Below are positions 7,273 through 16,564 of a stretch of 64,000 nt of DNA, piece after piece. The DNA is from CAKMZU01 sp965248335 (GTDB lineage Bacteria > Pseudomonadota > Gammaproteobacteria > Pseudomonadales > DT-91). Every line of letters starts with the position of its first letter. The first letter of the stretch is position 1. Under the pieces are notes generated by a model. That model saw only the letters and a program-made list of their open reading frames with translations, ran no database searches and was not told the DNA's origin. The DNA is taken from the NCBI GenBank assembly GCA_965248335.1, contig CBDFIY010000002.1, positions 62,001 through 126,000 on the forward strand. Reading direction: 5' to 3'. A program made the translations under genes and the position numbers.

Positions 7273-10200
7273 ATGCCTAAAAGAAACGATATCTCTTCCG
7301 TTTTAATCTTGGGTGCTGGGCCTATTGTGATTGGCCAAGCCTGTGAGTTTGATTATTCGGGAGCGCAAGCCTGTAAAGCCCTTCGTGAAGAAGGCTTTCG
7401 GGTTATTCTGGTAAACTCAAACCCCGCAACAATTATGACAGACCCCGCCATGGCCGATGCGACCTACATCGAACCCGTGCGCTGGGAAACAGTTGCCAAA
7501 ATCATTGAAAAAGAGCGGCCGGATGCAATCTTGCCAACCATGGGTGGGCAAACAGCATTGAATTGCGCTTTGGATTTGGATGCGCAAGGGGTACTCAAAA
7601 AGTTTGACGTGGAGATGATTGGAGCCACCCAAGATGCGATAGATAAAGCTGAGGATCGAAAGCGTTTTGACGAAGCGATGAAACGTATTGGCTTAGATAC
7701 GCCGAAATCGGGTATTGCCAACTCAATGGAGCAGGCATGGGAAGTTCAAGAAACACTAGGCTTCCCTTGTATTATTCGTCCCTCATTTACCATGGGTGGT
7801 AGTGGCGGCGGTATTGCGTATAACCGCGAAGAGTTTGAGGAAATTTGTGAGCGCGGCTTAGATTTGTCGCCAACGTCTGAGCTGCTGATTGATGAATCAT
7901 TGATTGGTTGGAAAGAGTATGAAATGGAAGTTGTGCGCGACAAAAATGATAATTGTATTATCGTTTGCGCGATTGAAAACTTTGATGCTATGGGTGTACA
8001 TACGGGTGACTCGATTACGGTCGCACCAGCTCAAACGCTGACAGATAAAGAATATCAAATCCTGCGTAATGCCTCCCTTGCGGTATTGCGTGAGATCGGT
8101 GTAGAAACGGGCGGATCAAACGTACAGTTTGGTATGAATCCAAAAGACGGTCGCTTGGTTATTATTGAAATGAATCCGCGCGTTTCGCGGTCATCAGCGC
8201 TGGCTTCAAAAGCAACAGGCTTTCCGATTGCCAAAGTCGCCGCAAAATTGGCGGTGGGATACACCTTAGATGAATTGGCCAATGACATTACAGGCGGTTT
8301 AACCCCGGCCTCTTTTGAGCCTTCGATTGATTACGTTGTGACCAAAATTCCTCGTTTTACCTTCGAGAAATTTGCTCAAGCAGAAAATCGGCTTAGTACA
8401 CAAATGAAGTCGGTTGGTGAGGTCATGGCAATTGGCCGAAATTTCCAAGAGTCGTTACAAAAAGCGATACGCGGCCTAGAAGATGGAAAGTGCGGCTTCG
8501 ATGAAATGGTTGATCTCGCTGACGAAGATGCCTTGGATAAAATTCAGAGTGAACTGAGCAATGTGGGTGATGAGCGTCTTTGGTACATTGGCGATGCCTT
8601 TAGAGCAGGATTGAGCCTCGATACGGTTTATGAGAAAACCGCCGTTGATCCTTGGTTTTTGGTACAAATTGAAGACCTCATTCGAATAGAGGAACAGGTT
8701 CGCACGAAGAGTCTTGATGCGATCGATAAAGATGAAATGTACCAGCTCAAGCGTAAAGGCTTTTCAGACTTACGGTTGGCCGCTTTGTTAGAAGTTAAAG
8801 AGTCTGAGGTGAGAGAGAAACGCGCATTATTAGGGGTTAAGCCCGTGTATAAACGTGTGGATACTTGTGCCGCTGAGTTCGCCTCATCAACCGCATATAT
8901 GTATTCTACTTACGAGGAAACCTGTGAAGCTAATCCTTCTGACCGGAAGAAAATATTAATTCTGGGCGGTGGCCCTAATCGTATCGGTCAAGGTATTGAG
9001 TTTGATTATTGTTGTGTTCATGCGGCACTTGCCATGCGTGAAGACGGCTATGAAACTATTATGGTGAACTGTAATCCAGAAACTGTTTCTACGGATTATG
9101 ATACCTCCGATCGTTTATATTTTGAGCCAGTAACGCTCGAAGATGTTTTAGCCATTGTAGCACTTGAAAAGCCCGAGGGTGTGATTGTGCAGTTTGGCGG
9201 CCAAACGCCACTTAAATTGGCGCGTGATCTCGAAGCTGCTGGCGTACCGATCATCGGGACCAGTCCGGAAGCTATCGACCGTGCGGAAGACCGCGAACGT
9301 TTCCAGCAAATGCTTGAATACTTAAATCTTAAGCAACCGGCTAATGCAACGGTGCGTTCTGCTGAGGCAGCCATTGAAAAAGCTGCAGTACTTGGCTACC
9401 CGCTTGTTGTTCGCCCCTCTTATGTATTGGGTGGTCGTGCGATGGAGATTGTTTATAAGGAAGAAGAGCTCACACGCTATATGCGCGAAGCGGTTCAGGT
9501 ATCGAATGATTCGCCGGTCTTGCTTGATAACTTTTTGAATGCCGCGATTGAAATTGATGTGGATGCAGTCTCTGATGGCAAACGTGTGGTTATCGGTGCA
9601 ATTATGCAACACATTGAGCAGGCGGGTGTCCACTCCGGTGATTCAGCTTGCAGTCTACCGCCCTACAGCATTGATATGGCAACGCAGGATAAAATGCGAG
9701 AGATGGTCAAACAGATGGCGCTGGAACTGGGTGTTGTTGGCTTGATGAATGTTCAGTTGGCTTACCAGGGTGGTGAAATTTACATTATTGAAGTGAACCC
9801 TCGTGCCTCGCGTACTGTTCCTTTTGTTTCTAAATGTATTGGAGTTTCTCTGGCGAAAGTCGCAGCACGCTGCCAGGCCGGTGTGAGCCTTGAGGCGCAG
9901 GGCTTCACTGAAGAACGTATCCCGCCTTACTATAGTGTAAAAGAAGCGGTATTCCCTTTTGCCAAATTCCAAGGGGTTGATCCGATTCTTGGGCCAGAAA
10001 TGAAATCAACCGGTGAAGTTATGGGTGTGGGCGAGAGCTTTCCTGAGGCATTTGCTAAAGCACATGCAGGCGCGGGCGATACGTTGCCAAGATCGGGTAC
10101 CGCTTTCTTGAGCGTAAGAGACGTCGATAAAGTGGGGATTGCTGATATCGCCAGTCAATTGTTGGATTTAGGGTTTTCTCTGGTGGCAACCAAAGGTACG

Positions 10201-10494
10201 GCTGCTGTTATCACTTCCGCAGGTTTTGAGGTAACTTCTGTCCACAAAGTACTTGAAGGGCGTCCACATATCGTCGATAGTATTAAGAACAACGAAATCG
10301 ATCTTATTATTAACACGACTGAAGGCCGTCAAGCCATTTCAGATTCGGCAACCATTCGCCGCTCTGCATTGGCTAAAGATGTTACCTATACCACGACTCT
10401 GGCAGGCGGGGATGCACTGTGTAAAGCTTTGGCTTTTGGCAGTGAAAAAACGGTACGACGGCTTCAGGATCTACATCAAAAGGTGATGCATTAA
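7273..10494 (+). CDS. carB: carbamoyl-phosphate synthase large subunit
   Basis: A full-length 1073-residue synthetase subunit. It makes carbamoyl phosphate from bicarbonate, ammonia and two ATP. The two homologous ATP-grasp halves are visible: the first starts at SVLILGAGPIVIGQACEFDY and the second near residue 556 at ILILGGGPNRIGQGIEFDY. Metal- and ATP-binding segments such as EMNPRVSRSSALASKATG and the matching EVNPRASRTVPFVSK are intact. The C-terminal MGS-type regulatory domain follows from about residue 940. The gene shares one base with greA (TAATG), so the three genes form one operon. Confidence 0.98.
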   Translation: MPKRNDISSVLILGAGPIVIGQACEFDYSGAQACKALREEGFRVILVNSNPATIMTDPAMADATYIEPVRWETVAKIIEKERPDAILPTMGGQTALNCALDLDAQGVLKKFDVEMIGATQDAIDKAEDRKRFDEAMKRIGLDTPKSGIANSMEQAWEVQETLGFPCIIRPSFTMGGSGGGIAYNREEFEEICERGLDLSPTSELLIDESLIGWKEYEMEVVRDKNDNCIIVCAIENFDAMGVHTGDSITVAPAQTLTDKEYQILRNASLAVLREIGVETGGSNVQFGMNPKDGRLVIIEMNPRVSRSSALASKATGFPIAKVAAKLAVGYTLDELANDITGGLTPASFEPSIDYVVTKIPRFTFEKFAQAENRLSTQMKSVGEVMAIGRNFQESLQKAIRGLEDGKCGFDEMVDLADEDALDKIQSELSNVGDERLWYIGDAFRAGLSLDTVYEKTAVDPWFLVQIEDLIRIEEQVRTKSLDAIDKDEMYQLKRKGFSDLRLAALLEVKESEVREKRALLGVKPVYKRVDTCAAEFASSTAYMYSTYEETCEANPSDRKKILILGGGPNRIGQGIEFDYCCVHAALAMREDGYETIMVNCNPETVSTDYDTSDRLYFEPVTLEDVLAIVALEKPEGVIVQFGGQTPLKLARDLEAAGVPIIGTSPEAIDRAEDRERFQQMLEYLNLKQPANATVRSAEAAIEKAAVLGYPLVVRPSYVLGGRAMEIVYKEEELTRYMREAVQVSNDSPVLLDNFLNAAIEIDVDAVSDGKRVVIGAIMQHIEQAGVHSGDSACSLPPYSIDMATQDKMREMVKQMALELGVVGLMNVQLAYQGGEIYIIEVNPRASRTVPFVSKCIGVSLAKVAARCQAGVSLEAQGFTEERIPPYYSVKEAVFPFAKFQGVDPILGPEMKSTGEVMGVGESFPEAFAKAHAGAGDTLPRSGTAFLSVRDVDKVGIADIASQLLDLGFSLVATKGTAAVITSAGFEVTSVHKVLEGRPHIVDSIKNNEIDLIINTTEGRQAISDSATIRRSALAKDVTYTTTLAGGDALCKALAFGSEKTVRRLQDLHQKVMH

Positions 10495-10970
10495 TGGCTC
10501 AGGTACCTATGACTGCGGGCGGCGAGAGCGCCCTTCGCGAAGAACTTGAAACTTTAAAAACAGAAACACGTCCAAAAATTATCGAGTCCATTGCAGAAGC
10601 AAGAGCACACGGTGATTTAAAAGAAAATGCTGAATACCATGCTGCTCGTGAGCAACAAGGGTTTTGCGAAGGGCGGATTCAAGAAATTGAAGGTAAGCTT
10701 GCAGAAGCGGTGGTTATTGATATCACCAAATTGCCCCAAACAGGTAAAGTCATTTTTGGGGTAACGGTTGATTTAGTGAACGTGGATACCGACGAGGTTG
10801 TCACTTATCAACTTGTGGGTGATGATGAGGCTAATGTGAAAATCGGCAAAATCTCCATTAACTCCCCTATCGCACGCGGTATTATTGGCAAAGAAGAGGG
10901 TGACGAGGTAACGATCAGAACCCCTGGTGGTGAAGTTGCTTATGAAGTTGATTCTGTGCAGTATCTGTAG
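10494..10970 (+). CDS. greA: transcription elongation factor GreA
   Basis: A 158-residue GreA, the normal length. The N-terminal coiled coil (residues 1-75) carries the acidic loop region ARAHGDLKENAEYHAARE, whose D and E residues coordinate magnesium in the RNA polymerase secondary channel and stimulate cleavage of backtracked RNA. The C-terminal FKBP-like domain follows. The start codon overlaps the carB stop, so translation is coupled. A carAB-greA order is common in gammaproteobacteria. Confidence 0.97.
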   Translation: MAQVPMTAGGESALREELETLKTETRPKIIESIAEARAHGDLKENAEYHAAREQQGFCEGRIQEIEGKLAEAVVIDITKLPQTGKVIFGVTVDLVNVDTDEVVTYQLVGDDEANVKIGKISINSPIARGIIGKEEGDEVTIRTPGGEVAYEVDSVQYL

Positions 10971-11005
10971 GATCTCTTGATCGTCTTACCATAAAGTCGT
11001 CGTCA

Positions 11006-11033
11006 ACAAGGGGCATGGATAAATGCACCTTGT
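11006..11033 (+). terminator. possible terminator after greA
   Basis: An 11-bp stem with one mismatch (11006-11016 with 11023-11033) and a 6-base loop is followed by TGTGTTT. The T run is poor, so this is a moderate candidate for the end of the carAB-greA transcript. Confidence 0.45.
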
Positions 11034-11062
11034 TGTGTTTCCTGAGTAATGAAACCGCGCTC

Positions 11063-12162
11063 TATACCCATCGCTATTGAAAGTACTTGATTTATAAAGA
11101 GTAAATAATCATAGTGCGCAGATGCTGAAAATCGACCTGACAAAAAACGAAAAACTTGCACTGGAATTGCGTCATAAGCAAGCAAGAGACAGTAGAGAAA
11201 GTGATCGTTTGAAGGTCGTTTTGTTGCGGTCGGAAGGCTGGTCGACAAGAATGATCGCTCAGGCATTAAGAAAAGATGAGTCCACGATTGTTCGGCATCT
11301 TAATGATTACCTAAATGATGAAAAGTTATTATCAACCAATGGCGGCTCCAAAGGTTACCTAGATAACGAGCAATCTCAGTTGCTGGTTACTCATTTGTCA
11401 GGAAAAATATATACCCAAGTGAGCCAAATTGGTCATTATATTAAAACAACTTGGGGTGTGCAGTTTAGTGTTTCAGGGCTAACCCAGTGGTTACACCAAA
11501 AGGGTTTCAGCTATAAAAAGCCTAAAGGCATTCCACATAAGTTTGATGTTGAAAAACAAGCGCAATTTATTGAAAAGTATGAAGCGCTAAAAGCTGAGCT
11601 ATCAGAGGGTGAAGCCTTACTGTTCATGGACGCAGTTCATCCAACTCAAGCAACAAAAATCACATCGGGATGGATCAAAACGGGTGTCGATAAACCCATA
11701 GAGACCATGGGAAGTCGGACACGGCTCAATATAATAGGTGCTATCGAACTCACCCATATAGAAGAAGCTATTATCGGCCAATATGACACCGTTAATGGCG
11801 ATTCGATTATTGAATTTTTCCATAAAATACGAGCACATTATAGTGAGAAGACAGTGCATTTAGTTTTAGATGGAGCTGGCTATCATAAATCCAAGGCTGT
11901 CCTGAGCGCTGCGGACAAGTTAGGCATTAAACTTCACACCTTGCCACCATACAGCCCAAATCTAAACCCCATAGAGCGGCTGTGGAAGGTGATGAACGAA
12001 AAAGTCAGGAATAACCAGTACTTTTCCACGGCAAAGGATTTTAAAAATAAAATTAGCGAGTTTTTTGAAAAAATACTACCTGAAATTGGCGCTGATTTAG
12101 GCAGTAGAATTAATGATAATTTCCAACAGCTAAATCGCGCACATTGAAGTCAGTTGGGTATA
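11063..12162 (+). mobile_element. IS630-family insertion sequence, apparently complete
   Basis: About 1.1 kb, bounded by imperfect terminal inverted repeats. The left end reads TATACCCATCGCTATTGAAA and the right end, on the opposite strand, TATACCCAACTGACTTCAAT. TA occurs at both outer edges (11063-11064 and 12161-12162), consistent with the TA target duplication of IS630 elements. It carries one intact transposase gene. The first 11 bases of the left end are identical to the right end of the MITE-like repeats in this window. Confidence 0.85.
11122..12147 (+). CDS. IS630-family transposase
   Basis: A 341-residue DDE transposase in one uninterrupted frame. The N-terminal helix-turn-helix region (residues about 15-65) includes STRMIAQALRKDESTIVRHL. 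The catalytic triad is visible as D170 in FMDAVHP, D250 in LVLDGAGYH and E285 in NPIERLWK. The 34-residue D-to-E spacing is typical of IS630/Tc1-mariner enzymes. Nothing suggests decay, so it could act on its own ends and perhaps on the related MITEs. Confidence 0.95.
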   Translation: MLKIDLTKNEKLALELRHKQARDSRESDRLKVVLLRSEGWSTRMIAQALRKDESTIVRHLNDYLNDEKLLSTNGGSKGYLDNEQSQLLVTHLSGKIYTQVSQIGHYIKTTWGVQFSVSGLTQWLHQKGFSYKKPKGIPHKFDVEKQAQFIEKYEALKAELSEGEALLFMDAVHPTQATKITSGWIKTGVDKPIETMGSRTRLNIIGAIELTHIEEAIIGQYDTVNGDSIIEFFHKIRAHYSEKTVHLVLDGAGYHKSKAVLSAADKLGIKLHTLPPYSPNLNPIERLWKVMNEKVRNNQYFSTAKDFKNKISEFFEKILPEIGADLGSRINDNFQQLNRAH

Positions 12163-12316
12163 CACCCTATCTACACATCTATTTTCCTACCCGTTTTATC
12201 TAATGTTTATGTCTAATGGTATGACGAAAATAGAGTTATGCGTTTGTCAGGTTTTTTGATATTTGAACTTTATAAATAATGCATGTCTATTATAAAAAAT
12301 GGTCACGCAAGCTGGT

Positions 12317-12808
12317 ATGTATAAAATAGCTATGATTTTTATCTTAATTTCAACCACAGTTGATGCTATTGAAGACGCGGGTAAAAAAATTCGAGCCAAA
12401 ACTGTTTTTATTGACGGCCCAGTTGATATGAGTCCTATAATGCCGCCCGTGCGATTAACAGTAGATCAAGAAAGCAGTTTACAAGAGCTTTTTAAGTCTT
12501 GGGCGGTCGTAAAGAATAACGACGAGAACATTTCACGAAATTTGAATGAATCTCAAGTACAAACGTATCCTGCTGGAGATATTGATAGCAAAACTATCCA
12601 TAAAAATAGAAAGAATAGTAAAAGAAAACCAAAAAAAAATGATTTGTCGTTAAAAAAATTGCGTCTAAATCCATATGGAAACCCTATTAAAGAAGGTAGT
12701 GATGCCGAACAAATGACCATATGCAAAGAATTTCCATACAGTCAGGCAGCCTTAAAAGGGCTTAAGTGTTTAATTGAAGAATTTGCACATTCAAAAAGTA
12801 GAATTTAG
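12317..12808 (+). CDS. exported basic protein of unknown function
   Basis: I do not recognise the family. From the ATG at 12317 the product has 163 residues and starts MYKIAMIFILISTTVDA, a plausible short Sec signal peptide. An ATG at 12299 is also possible. The middle is very basic and probably disordered (KNRKNSKRKPKKND near residues 100-114). The C-terminal part has two cysteines (in TICKEF and LKCLIE) that could form a disulfide in the periplasm. It lies 137 bp after the IS630 element and 14 bp before the methyltransferase-like gene, so the two probably form an operon. Confidence 0.6.
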   Translation: MYKIAMIFILISTTVDAIEDAGKKIRAKTVFIDGPVDMSPIMPPVRLTVDQESSLQELFKSWAVVKNNDENISRNLNESQVQTYPAGDIDSKTIHKNRKNSKRKPKKNDLSLKKLRLNPYGNPIKEGSDAEQMTICKEFPYSQAALKGLKCLIEEFAHSKSRI

Positions 12809-12822
12809 CGGAGACTATTCTA

Positions 12823-13701
12823 GTGGCACCTACCTACTTATACGGCATTATCTTGTTCATTTTACTGCATGGTAACGTTTCGGCTGAGTCCCAGTTTGTT
12901 AACGTGCAGGCAAAAGAAATAAACCTAGAAGGTATGCGTGACTATCAGCCGCAGGTGAGTAAAACAGGGAGCGCTTTAGTTGCCGAAAAGGGTATGGGTT
13001 TTGATACGCTCTCGATGGCTGAGCAGCCAAATTGGGTGGTAACTGATCTTCTAAAACAAGTCAGTGGTATGGAGCAAGGCTGCGTATTGGATGTGGGTAC
13101 AGGCTTTGGCGCAATTACACGGAAATTATTGTCACTGAATCCGAGCGTAAAGGTGATATCAAACGATATTTCAACAGTGCAGCTCAAGTACAGCATGTGG
13201 TTGACAGCCCCCGAAAAGAGAGCGAGGTTATGGCTTAACTCAGAGTCATTTCCATCGCTTTCAATGGGAAAATCGTCATTAGATATTATCGCGTTGCATC
13301 GAGTTTTACATTTATTGCCTGGAGAGTCGATTGACCAGGGGTTGAAAAATGCTGCACATTGGCTGAAAGAAAATGGACGAATTTATATCGTTGCTTTTAG
13401 TCCCTACCACGTTGAAATAAAAGATACTTTTTTGCCCGCTTATATCGCACGGAAAAAGCAGGGTATGCGTTGGCCTGGTATGTATTTAGATGTGAAGACG
13501 TCATTAACAAGGCAAGCTTATGCGTTAAATGACCACTTACACCCTTTAGGGCTAGAAGAAATGACAATAGCTTTAAATGAAGCGGGATTTACGATAATAA
13601 AAAAAGATTATGTTGCTGTGCCGGTGAAGGGGCAAACCAACCGCGATGGGCGTGAAGCCATTGGCATCATCGCGGTTAAAAAAGGCAAAGAAGAAAGCTA
13701 A
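12823..13701 (+). CDS. methyltransferase-like protein with a signal peptide
   Basis: A 292-residue protein with a class-I SAM-methyltransferase fold. Motif I is VLDVGTGFGAITRKLL (about residues 88-103), the acidic residue ending strand 2 is in ISNDIS, and motif IV-V is in DIIALHRVLHLLPG. The N-terminus, MAPTYLYGIILFILLHGNVSAES, looks like a cleavable Sec signal, which is odd because SAM is cytoplasmic. The start is a GTG with GCGGAG nine bases upstream. If it is exported it may no longer be a methyltransferase; if the N-terminus is a membrane anchor facing the cytoplasm it could still be one. It converges on the PAP2 gene with a 14-bp gap. Confidence 0.7.
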   Translation: MAPTYLYGIILFILLHGNVSAESQFVNVQAKEINLEGMRDYQPQVSKTGSALVAEKGMGFDTLSMAEQPNWVVTDLLKQVSGMEQGCVLDVGTGFGAITRKLLSLNPSVKVISNDISTVQLKYSMWLTAPEKRARLWLNSESFPSLSMGKSSLDIIALHRVLHLLPGESIDQGLKNAAHWLKENGRIYIVAFSPYHVEIKDTFLPAYIARKKQGMRWPGMYLDVKTSLTRQAYALNDHLHPLGLEEMTIALNEAGFTIIKKDYVAVPVKGQTNRDGREAIGIIAVKKGKEES

Positions 13702-13715
13702 AATTTCATGACTTC

Positions 13716-14792
13716 TTAGGGGTAATTGATCTCTATATTCCCTTTTAATTTTTCAGGTAAAGACAGACGAATGGTTTGTTGTGCTTCACGGTGAAAGCCA
13801 TTCGCATCAATAGTAAGCGTTAACTTACTCCCAGTTTTGGTTGTTTGAATACGCTCTGTAACAAACGGTTTCAAACCATACCCTTCAGTCTCGATAACAA
13901 GCGTTGGCTGGTCAATGTTTGAGAATTCCGTTGAATATCGGCCATTCTCACTGCTGATGTTAATCGATGAAATACCCGTAAGGTCGAGGGGCACTGAGCG
14001 TTTTTTTTCAAAAGGTAATGAGAGTAAAAGCCATATAACCAGTGCAGTGCTTAATATACATGCGCTGAATACTGCGAATGTTTTTTGTTTTGGTGTTGGT
14101 TTGGCTGATGGGGTGGCAGGTTTTTCGACAATAAAATGCTCAACGATCACGGCGGTGATGGTGACCAGGTAAAAAGACCATAAAACATCAGAAAGAAAAT
14201 GCCCCCCTCCTACGATACGAGCCATGCCTGTTGCTGCGCCAAGTACTAAGGTTGATAGACCCGCGACGTTTGCGAGTTTAGGTTTTCTTCGGCGTAATAA
14301 GAAATAAAAAATAATGAAGGCAAATCCAACAGAGGAATGACCACTGGGAAAAGATTTTGCTTTGTTATATCCACCATAAACAAGCGGCGGCACATAAGGG
14401 TATGGGCCACCGAAAACCTCGACCTGCTGAGGTCTAGGCCTGCCATAATTTTCTTTAAATACGCCGTTAACGAGTAACCCAGGGCCTAATAAGAAGGTAA
14501 GAAAAACAGCGGCAGCCGGTCGTCTTAAGCGAGTAAATCGTTCATTCAAATAACTCAGGGTGATGACAGCAATGCTGCCGATAGCAACCAAAGCAGAAAG
14601 GATGGGGATGAGTTTATAAAGTGCATACCAAAAGGGGGCGTACTTGAGAGGAAATGCACGTTCGGCAGTAGGGTCATAAAACTCACCTGCCACAGAGAGA
14701 TCTAAATTCGTAAACCAGAAAGGTAACGTGGCTAGCAGGGTAAACGCAGTGAGATAGAGGCAGGTTTTTTGCCAATAGGGAAATTTGGTCAT
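13716..14792 (-). CDS. PAP2-family lipid phosphatase
   Basis: A 358-residue membrane phosphatase. The three PAP2 motifs are present: K113 with R120-P121 (KENYGRPRP), P149-S-G-H152 (FPSGHSS) and R192...H198...D202 (ARIVGGGHFLSD). There are about six membrane segments in the first 230 residues, then a C-terminal periplasmic extension of about 100 residues not needed for the core fold. It overlaps the glycosyltransferase start by 4 bp (ATGA). A PAP2 enzyme coupled to an ArnT-like gene suggests lipid A or undecaprenyl-phosphate metabolism, for example lipid A dephosphorylation and sugar modification, but the exact substrate is inference. Confidence 0.85.
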   Translation of the reverse strand: MTKFPYWQKTCLYLTAFTLLATLPFWFTNLDLSVAGEFYDPTAERAFPLKYAPFWYALYKLIPILSALVAIGSIAVITLSYLNERFTRLRRPAAAVFLTFLLGPGLLVNGVFKENYGRPRPQQVEVFGGPYPYVPPLVYGGYNKAKSFPSGHSSVGFAFIIFYFLLRRRKPKLANVAGLSTLVLGAATGMARIVGGGHFLSDVLWSFYLVTITAVIVEHFIVEKPATPSAKPTPKQKTFAVFSACILSTALVIWLLLSLPFEKKRSVPLDLTGISSINISSENGRYSTEFSNIDQPTLVIETEGYGLKPFVTERIQTTKTGSKLTLTIDANGFHREAQQTIRLSLPEKLKGNIEINYP

Positions 14793-16288
14793 GGTTGGTA
14801 GCCTTTAAAGTTCTCTACGCGATAAATGAAATAGTGGCGGATAGGCGTGTATTTTCCCTGCCGGTCAAACTCTGACACTTTCGTTACGCGCTCGAAACTG
14901 TCTTGTTCTTTGTGATTAAGGGTTTTTTCTGTGATGAATAAGAACTCGCCCTGTCTCGGTTTTGATGGGAGGCTATAAACCATTTCATAGTGGCTATCTT
15001 GATTTTTATTTGGATTCCAAAATAACAGTCTTGGTTGTTGTTTGCGAAGTTTATACGTTAACTGTGCGGCGCTTTCTCGACTATCAACAATTATTGAACA
15101 GTTAGCGCATGTTTTTAATGCGTCTTCAATTTGTTGTGCCCAGCTGTCCCATGCGCGCAATGTTTTTAAAGGGTCAGGCCCTTGGGTCGCCTCTGGTTTT
15201 ACCCGTGTTTGTAGGCTATCTCCGTGATAGACCAGCCCCATTAAAAGGACATTCGTGATAATTAAGAGTATTTTTAGTGTGCGTTTATTGACGATCTCAA
15301 TGGCGACGATGATAGATGCAATGGCATAAGCAGGTGCTGCCCAGTTAGCATAAGCCCGCCCTTTTAACGCCTGCATCGAAATGATGACAAGAAAAGCTGC
15401 ACTAAAATAAAGTAGGAAAGCTTGTGTTTCATTCATTTGTTTTGGTTGCCACAGTTGTTTGGCAAGCCAGTAGATGAAAATTGCAAAGCTAATGATGCCA
15501 AAAACACCGAATTGCTCGCCCCAAAAAGTTATCAGGCTTAAGGGGTGAATGCCCGTGACCCCCTCGCCCGAAAGCTCGGCGGTATGACGTATACTTGGCC
15601 AGCCATTTTGATCATTCCAGAGTAAGTTAGGTAGGAAAATGCAGGCACTTAATAACGCAGAAAGCCAAAGTTTGGGGTTTTTAAGTTGCGGTCGCCACCG
15701 AGGGATTGTGACAAGGAAGGCAAATGCTGCCATGGCAAATATACCCATGGTATATTTTGTTAATAAGCCAAAGCCCGCCGTAATACCTAGCAATAACCAA
15801 TAGCTATTTCGGTTTGTCTGTAAAGCACAGTAAAAAAAGTAACAGCTTAAACTCCACCATAAAAACAGCACGACATCCGTTGTGATCAGGAGCGAAGATA
15901 AAGAAACGCCGGGCATCGTGATAAAGATAATGCCCGCCCAAAGGGCAATGTGTGGGCGATCGGTTATTTTTAGCGCTAAAAAATACAACGTGAGTGCGGT
16001 TAATGGATAAAAGCATAAACCAACACTGCGAATAGCCGGTGCGCTATTGCCAAAGAGATCCGTAAAGACTTTGATAGTTGCTGCCAAAAATGGCGGTTTG
16101 GAGTAGTAGCCCCACTGTAAGTCTTGCGCCCAAAGCCAGTACTGCGCCTCATCAAAGTGTAAACTTAGTTCGGGGATATGAAACAAAATCCACCCACGGT
16201 AAACCGTGATGGCGATAATAATAAGGCAGAGCGTTAGAAAAGACTTCACTCGGCCATTGCTGGCATGTTGAGACGAAACGGTGTGCAT
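14789..16288 (-). CDS. ArnT-like GT39-family glycosyltransferase
   Basis: An integral membrane GT-C glycosyltransferase of about 499 residues. Near the N-terminus the periplasmic loop motif HFDEAQYWLWAQDLQWGYYSKPP matches the catalytic acidic loop of ArnT/GT39 enzymes (reported here only as HFDEAQYW and YYSKPP for comparison). About 12 membrane segments follow, then a C-terminal periplasmic domain. Such enzymes transfer a sugar from an undecaprenyl-phosphate donor to lipid A or another acceptor. I place the start at 16288 (MHTVSSQ); a GTG at 16366 would add 26 non-family residues. The gene is upstream of, and coupled to, the PAP2 gene. Confidence 0.85.
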   Translation of the reverse strand: MHTVSSQHASNGRVKSFLTLCLIIIAITVYRGWILFHIPELSLHFDEAQYWLWAQDLQWGYYSKPPFLAATIKVFTDLFGNSAPAIRSVGLCFYPLTALTLYFLALKITDRPHIALWAGIIFITMPGVSLSSLLITTDVVLFLWWSLSCYFFYCALQTNRNSYWLLLGITAGFGLLTKYTMGIFAMAAFAFLVTIPRWRPQLKNPKLWLSALLSACIFLPNLLWNDQNGWPSIRHTAELSGEGVTGIHPLSLITFWGEQFGVFGIISFAIFIYWLAKQLWQPKQMNETQAFLLYFSAAFLVIISMQALKGRAYANWAAPAYAIASIIVAIEIVNKRTLKILLIITNVLLMGLVYHGDSLQTRVKPEATQGPDPLKTLRAWDSWAQQIEDALKTCANCSIIVDSRESAAQLTYKLRKQQPRLLFWNPNKNQDSHYEMVYSLPSKPRQGEFLFITEKTLNHKEQDSFERVTKVSEFDRQGKYTPIRHYFIYRVENFKGYQP

Positions 16289-16469
16289 GAATATTGATAA
16301 GGTGTCGATTGATAGGTAGCCGCTAACATTACCATTTTTTGCGCAAATAAGGGAGGGGGATATCACAGCCGTTGGTGCACTCTTTTGAAGGCGGGGCGAT
16401 AGGTACTTTTTGAGTAAGTGATTTATCTTCCGGCTGTGATGGCATGCATTATAGCGATTGTCCGGCAGG

Positions 16470-16548
16470 TTATTTCACTAAATAAACTATTATTATTCAG
16501 TATTAATAGTGTTTAAAGCTCTATAAATGTAAATTATTAGTGAAATAA
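16470..16548. promoter_or_regulatory. paired inverted sites upstream of the Lrp/AsnC regulator
   Basis: The 12-mer TTATTTCACTAA at 16470-16481 recurs exactly, inverted, as TTAGTGAAATAA at 16537-16548. The centres are 67 bp apart in a very AT-rich region, and the second site ends 16 bp before the regulator's ATG. Phased inverted sites like these fit autoregulation by an Lrp-type protein, which wraps DNA as an octamer. Confidence 0.55.
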
Positions 16549-16564
16549 ACTTAATGGTGGCTAT

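Noticed and set aside
7417..9972. Several long antisense open frames inside carB
   Set aside because: They are shadows of a strongly conserved gene, with no ribosome sites and no family resemblance.
11063..13701. IS630 plus the two following genes as a composite transposon or cargo unit
   Set aside because: Only one IS630 copy is present, and its right end lies before the two genes, so they are outside the element.
14246..14446. Antisense frames within the PAP2 gene and neighbouring genes, considered as small proteins
   Set aside because: There is no ribosome site, composition is biased by the gene beneath, and the sense gene has clear motifs.
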